From Campylobacteraceae bacterium (lineage in GTDB: Bacteria; Campylobacterota; Campylobacteria; Campylobacterales; Sulfurovaceae), in NCBI GenBank assembly GCA_027079365.1, contig JALWVW010000204.1, forward strand, positions 1 through 16,610: a stretch of 16,610 nucleotides of DNA, given 5' to 3'. The number at the start of each line of letters is the position of its first letter. Within the stretch, counting starts at the first letter, position 1. A model generated the notes under the pieces. It made no database searches. It was not told the origin of the DNA and saw only the letters and a program-made list of their open reading frames with translations. The position numbers and the translations under genes were made by a program. Positions 13,855-16,610 of this stretch are shown in pieces.

Positions 13855-15734
13855 TTTTTATCTCCTATGATCAGGACTTTGACGGAGATGATCATGACAG
13901 TAGCTTCGAGCAGCAGTGTCGCCCAGGAAAATTCATGGGCAAAGATACGGTAACTGAAAAGTACACTCAGCATCAGATTGAAAATCATTGCGGCATAGCG
14001 GGTCTGCTCAAAGTGGGAGAGGCGATAGACCCAGTAGCTCATAAAATTGGCAGCTTTGCCTACACTGTCGTAGAGTGTTTTTTCAAAAAGCGGCTTGACA
14101 TGCACCTCATAGTGCGCATCAGTAAACTTACTCTTGTGCCCTGCGATAGAGGTCTTGTGAAAGTGCTCATCGGGCTTGTATAGCCAGCCGAAAAACCTAC
14201 GGATAGGCCCTGCAAATCCTGTAGCAGAGTACTGGGTGCGGGGTGAAGTACGATAGCCACAGCTCCAGGTGCGATGGATGCGCTCTTTGACCCCCAATGT
14301 CCTGTATCCAAACAACAGCAGCATGGTGACCCCGAGGAGCGCCAGCAGTAGAATAAGCGGAGAGACCACGCCACCTCGTATCCCTACAGAATGCAAATGC
14401 CAAATGCCATCAGGGAATATCTTTGTGTAGACAGTGGTATGACCTAGGCTGCCCAATACCTTGTCAAACCAGCTGATATAGTAGGGGGTAAAAAGCATGA
14501 GAGAGATCACCACCAGAGAGATCAATATCATACCTGCACGCATCAGAAAATTGACTTCATGGGCGTGTTTGGCATTGCTGCTGCGGTGCAGTCCCAGAAA
14601 AGTGATACCGTAGGCCTTGACAAAACAGGCGATCGCCAATCCTGCGGTCATTGCCAATGCAAAGATAGCAAAGGGAATGGCCAGCTTGAGTGAGGTATCG
14701 TCCATGTGGCTGGAGCCGAGCATAGACTGAAAGATCATCCATTCGCTGAGAAAACCATTGGTGGGTGGCAAAGCAGTAATAGAAATGGAGGCAAGCAGAA
14801 AGGTGAATGCTGTGACCGGCATGGTTTTGATGAGTCCTCCATACTTCTCTATATTTTTAGTATGTGTCTGGTGCAGTACACTCCCTGCCCCCATAAAAAG
14901 CAGTGATTTGAAGCTCATGTGGTTGAAAGCATGGAAAAGTGCTGCAATAAAAGCAAAGGAGCTGAGTACTTTGAGATTCATACTGTCAAAAATCATCCCC
15001 ATACCAAATCCAATCAGGATAATGCCGATATTTTCAATAGAGTGATTGGCGAGCAGCGCCTTGATGTCGTGTTCGCTCAATGCATAGAGTACGCCGACAA
15101 GCGAGGAGAGCGAACCAATGACAAGAATCAGTATTCCCCATTCCAGCGGCCAGGGGTAAAGCACATCAAACAAAAAGCGGAACATACCATAAATAGCAAT
15201 TTTGAGCATCACACCACTCATGAGTGCCGAGACAGGAGAGGGAGCCTGGGGATGGGCATAAGGCAGCCAGACATGCAGAGGCACGGCACCAGCTTTGCTG
15301 AGGAACCCCAGTGAGACAAAGAAGAACAGAAGTGTAGGGTAGGCAAACCGGGCTGCAATGCTGTGCATAGCTTCAAAGCCCAATGACAGGTTTCCATCGG
15401 TCACAATGAGGAAAAACAGCAGCAAGAAGACAAAGCCAAAGTGGGTCATTAGAAAGTAAAACCGTGCGGCATGGATGGTTTTGTGCTCTTTGGTTTCTGT
15501 GAGTATCAGCTGCCAACTTGTCAGGCTCATGATCTCCCAAAAAAACAGAAATGTCAAGGCATTGGCGGCGAGCACAACACCGATCATGGAGAGTACAAAG
15601 GTAAAGTAATGTAGCTGGTAGTGTGCTTTGCGTTCAATATGCGGGAGATAGCCCCAAGAGTAGAAAAAGTTTGGTATCGCACCCAAAACAATCAATGCTA
15701 TAAATACCAAAGAGAGGGTGTCAAACTGAAACAT
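13851..15734 (-). CDS. HyfB/NuoL-like antiporter-type membrane subunit, first gene of the Ehr-type operon
   Basis: A 627-residue protein with about 14-16 membrane helices. Family residues are visible (numbering from this start): E67 in FFWEIMSLTSW, K147 in LSKAGAVPLHVWLP, H161 in PYAHPQAPSPVSALMSG, K178, and a downstream region with FNHMSFKSLLFMGAG. The C-terminal part has TWSCGYRTSPRTQYSATGFAGPIRRFFG, typical of HyfB/HycC, then a last helix. The reading frame is open up to 15914, but the part before 15734 has no protein-like character, and its start lies inside the palindromic element at 15852-16123. The ATG at 15734 has GGAG ten bases before it and starts at the expected MFQFDTLSL. A TATAAT -10 at 15839-15834 gives a leader of about 93 bases. 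Confidence 0.88.
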   Translation of the reverse strand: MFQFDTLSLVFIALIVLGAIPNFFYSWGYLPHIERKAHYQLHYFTFVLSMIGVVLAANALTFLFFWEIMSLTSWQLILTETKEHKTIHAARFYFLMTHFGFVFLLLFFLIVTDGNLSLGFEAMHSIAARFAYPTLLFFFVSLGFLSKAGAVPLHVWLPYAHPQAPSPVSALMSGVMLKIAIYGMFRFLFDVLYPWPLEWGILILVIGSLSSLVGVLYALSEHDIKALLANHSIENIGIILIGFGMGMIFDSMNLKVLSSFAFIAALFHAFNHMSFKSLLFMGAGSVLHQTHTKNIEKYGGLIKTMPVTAFTFLLASISITALPPTNGFLSEWMIFQSMLGSSHMDDTSLKLAIPFAIFALAMTAGLAIACFVKAYGITFLGLHRSSNAKHAHEVNFLMRAGMILISLVVISLMLFTPYYISWFDKVLGSLGHTTVYTKIFPDGIWHLHSVGIRGGVVSPLILLLALLGVTMLLLFGYRTLGVKERIHRTWSCGYRTSPRTQYSATGFAGPIRRFFGWLYKPDEHFHKTSIAGHKSKFTDAHYEVHVKPLFEKTLYDSVGKAANFMSYWVYRLSHFEQTRYAAMIFNLMLSVLFSYRIFAHEFSWATLLLEATVMIISVKVLIIGDKK

Positions 15735-15785
15735 AAAGGCTTCGCTCCAAACAGTGAAATAGGGTATGGGTTCGGTGGGGCTGCC

Positions 15786-15803
15786 ATCGGACAAATCGGA
15801 CAA
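15786..15803 (-). repeat. Tandem 9-bp direct repeat in the leader of the Ehr-type operon
   Basis: ATCGGACAA occurs twice without a gap (15786-15794 and 15795-15803), reading TTGTCCGAT twice on the transcribed strand. It falls in the predicted 5' leader of the hyfB-like gene. Possible repeated regulator or RNA-binding site; no regulator is identified. Confidence 0.5.
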
Positions 15804-15806
15804 GAG

Positions 15807-15818
15807 ACTGCAAGCAGT
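15807..15818. promoter_or_regulatory. Perfect ACTGC-N2-GCAGT dyad, operator candidate
   Basis: A perfect 5+5 palindrome with an AA/TT centre, about 9-20 bases downstream of the transcription start predicted from the -10 at 15839-15834. The position suits a repressor site, or a small hairpin at the 5' end of the mRNA. Confidence 0.4.
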
Positions 15819-15833
15819 TCTGATATTTGTGCC

Positions 15834-15839
15834 ATTATA
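15834..15839 (-). promoter_or_regulatory. -10 promoter element of the Ehr-type operon
   Basis: Reads TATAAT on the minus strand, a perfect match. With a 17-base spacer the -35 position falls in the terminal repeat of the element at 15852-16123 (AGGTGC, a poor match to TTGACA). Campylobacterota promoters often lack a -35, so the -10 alone may suffice. The sequence upstream of -13 is supplied by the inserted element. Confidence 0.5.
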
Positions 15840-15851
15840 CTCTTTGATGCT

Positions 15852-16123
15852 TAAGGGCACCTCCAATAACAGGTCGTACCCACAACATCTCCAGCTTTTG
15901 TCCAGGCAAGGCATCGCTTCGCAGGCATAGCAGAAGCTACGTCAAGAAGCAATAACGCAGTATGGGCGAAAGCTGGTGATGCCCGAAGGGTGGGCTTTGC
16001 AGACGCGATCTTTTACTCGATGCTCCCTTCACCGTAGCTACGGCTACGCTTTGGGAGCCTCAAGCAGAATCTCACATCTGCAAAGCCCATTGTGTGTATG
16101 ACCTGTTATTAGAGGTGCCCTTA
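15852..16123. repeat. MITE-like palindromic element with three-way-junction fold
   Basis: About 272 bases bounded by inverted repeats. The outer 24 bases (TAAGGGCACCTC followed by CAATAACAGGTC at the left) match the complement of the right end at 23 of 24 positions. The match continues imperfectly to 34 bases (15852-15885 and 16090-16123, 31 of 34). Two further arms start exactly where the outer stem ends: arm 1 (15886-15900 with 15967-15981, 13 of 15 plus a G-T) and arm 2 (TGGGCTTTGCAGA at 15991-16003 with its perfect complement at 16077-16089). Arm 2 contains a smaller hairpin (GCTCCC/GGGAGC, 16022-16027 and 16053-16058) around the palindrome CCGTAGCTACGG (16032-16043). TA on both sides could be a two-base target duplication. 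No transposase is encoded. Best read as a non-autonomous transposable element; a structured RNA or DNA site is the alternative. Confidence 0.75.
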
Positions 16124-16144
16124 GAACTATTTATCATTTTTGGC

Positions 16145-16150
16145 TATGAT
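16145..16150 (+). promoter_or_regulatory. -10 candidate for the UPF0323 lipoprotein gene
   Basis: TATGAT preceded by T-rich sequence, 24 bases before the start codon. A -35 at standard spacing would begin at the very end of the palindromic element (TAGAAC, poor match). Confidence 0.4.
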
Positions 16151-16174
16151 TTCCTAAAATATAGGAGTGCGCAG

Positions 16175-16610
16175 ATGAAATATATCAAATCATTATCCAC
16201 ACTTGGCAGTGCTGCAGGGATTGGCGCTGCACTGGCAGTAGGGATCACTGGCTGTGGTGGGCAATCAGGACAGCAGAGTGAGGCAACACAGCAGCAGAAG
16301 CAGCCGGCATTTGTTGTCATTGAGGAGATCAGTAAAGGAAGGTACAAGATCGCAGAAGAGTTTCCTGCCAAGGAGACACGGATCGTACTCAAGAAACTGG
16401 ACGGCACAGAGAGGGTGCTTACGCAGGAGGAGCTGGACTATCTGATCCAAAAAGAGGCAGCCAAGATAGAGCAGGGGACTTCAGGTCTGACCAAGCCCCA
16501 AGAGGCACAGGTAAATCAGCAGGGAATGGGATTGGGAGAGACGATACTGGCAAGTGCAGCAGGTTATATGCTGGGTGCCTGGATCGGTAGCAAACTTTTC
16601 GGAAACCCCG
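16175..16610 (+). CDS. UPF0323-family lipoprotein (3' end outside window)
   Basis: The first 145 codons are visible. The N-terminus is a lipoprotein signal: basic MKYIK, a hydrophobic stretch and a lipobox ITGC with the lipidated Cys at 27. After a Q-rich linker (GGQSGQQSEATQQQKQ) comes a domain beginning PAFVVIEE, then RYKIAEEFPAKETRIVLKKLDG and RVLTQEELDYLI. A glycine-rich, amphipathic segment, TILASAAGYMLGAWIGSKLFGNP, follows just before the window ends. This order matches the UPF0323 lipoproteins of Campylobacter (Cj0371 type) and Helicobacter, a family essentially confined to Campylobacterota, and supports the taxonomic call. Function is not established. AGGAG lies seven bases before the ATG. 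The gene is divergent from the Ehr-type operon, with the palindromic element between them. Confidence 0.82.
   Translation, partial: MKYIKSLSTLGSAAGIGAALAVGITGCGGQSGQQSEATQQQKQPAFVVIEEISKGRYKIAEEFPAKETRIVLKKLDGTERVLTQEELDYLIQKEAAKIEQGTSGLTKPQEAQVNQQGMGLGETILASAAGYMLGAWIGSKLFGNP

Noticed and set aside
15735..15914. N-terminal extension of the HyfB-like protein to 15914
   Set aside because: The extension starts inside the palindromic element, has no membrane or family character, and a start with GGAG exists at 15734.
16144..16407. Minus-strand reading frames opposite the lipoprotein gene
   Set aside because: They are antisense to a well-supported lipoprotein gene and show only low-complexity composition from its Q-rich linker.
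1..16610. CRISPR arrays, tRNA or rRNA genes, or complete insertion sequences
   Set aside because: No regularly spaced repeats, cloverleaf genes, rRNA segments or transposase genes were seen anywhere in the window.

Overview
The window looks like a chromosomal segment of a Campylobacterota (Epsilonproteobacteria) bacterium, probably a Sulfurovum- or Sulfurimonas-like respiratory chemolithotroph. The basis is a UPF0323 lipoprotein of the Campylobacter/Helicobacter type, a cNOR-type nitric oxide reductase with small membrane companions, a hydrogenase-4-like membrane complex, and moderate-GC, tightly packed genes. The genus is inferred from gene content only.

Layout. 1-312 is the 3' end of an MtaB-like tRNA methylthiotransferase (+). 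363-4727 (-) holds a periplasmic-sensor diguanylate cyclase, a large membrane PAS-GGDEF-EAL protein and two small membrane or anchored proteins of unknown function. A divergent promoter region (about 4728-4819) separates these from a small membrane protein (+, to 5221). 5222-5476 is a regulatory region with an FNR/NNR-like dyad centred about 41 bases before the predicted transcription start. It precedes a nitric oxide reductase cluster (5477-8104): a 114-residue membrane protein, NorC, NorB and a 48-residue single-span protein that had to be found by eye. A short-chain dehydrogenase/reductase follows (8223-9047).

9056-15734 (-) is a six-gene operon whose reading frames mostly overlap by four bases: hyfB-, hyfC-, hyfE-, hyfF-, hyfG- and hyfI-like. 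It resembles the membrane arm and core of formate hydrogenlyase or complex I. However, the large subunit has lost all four cysteines that would bind the NiFe centre, while the small subunit keeps its four FeS-cluster cysteines. No HyfH/HycF ferredoxin-like or HyfD-like subunit is encoded within it. This is therefore an energy-converting-hydrogenase-related (Ehr-type) complex, not a hydrogenase. It probably couples an unknown redox or conformational reaction to ion movement.

Upstream of this operon, 15852-16123 is a striking element. It has about 34-bp imperfect terminal inverted repeats, and inside them two further inverted-repeat arms abut the outer stem, so the strand can fold as a three-way junction. 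It looks like a non-autonomous (MITE-like) insertion between the divergent promoters of the Ehr-type operon and a UPF0323 lipoprotein gene (16175 to the window end).

Taken together, the segment combines c-di-GMP signalling, NO respiration or detoxification under an anaerobic/NO-responsive type promoter, and an ion-translocating redox complex with no known electron acceptor site.
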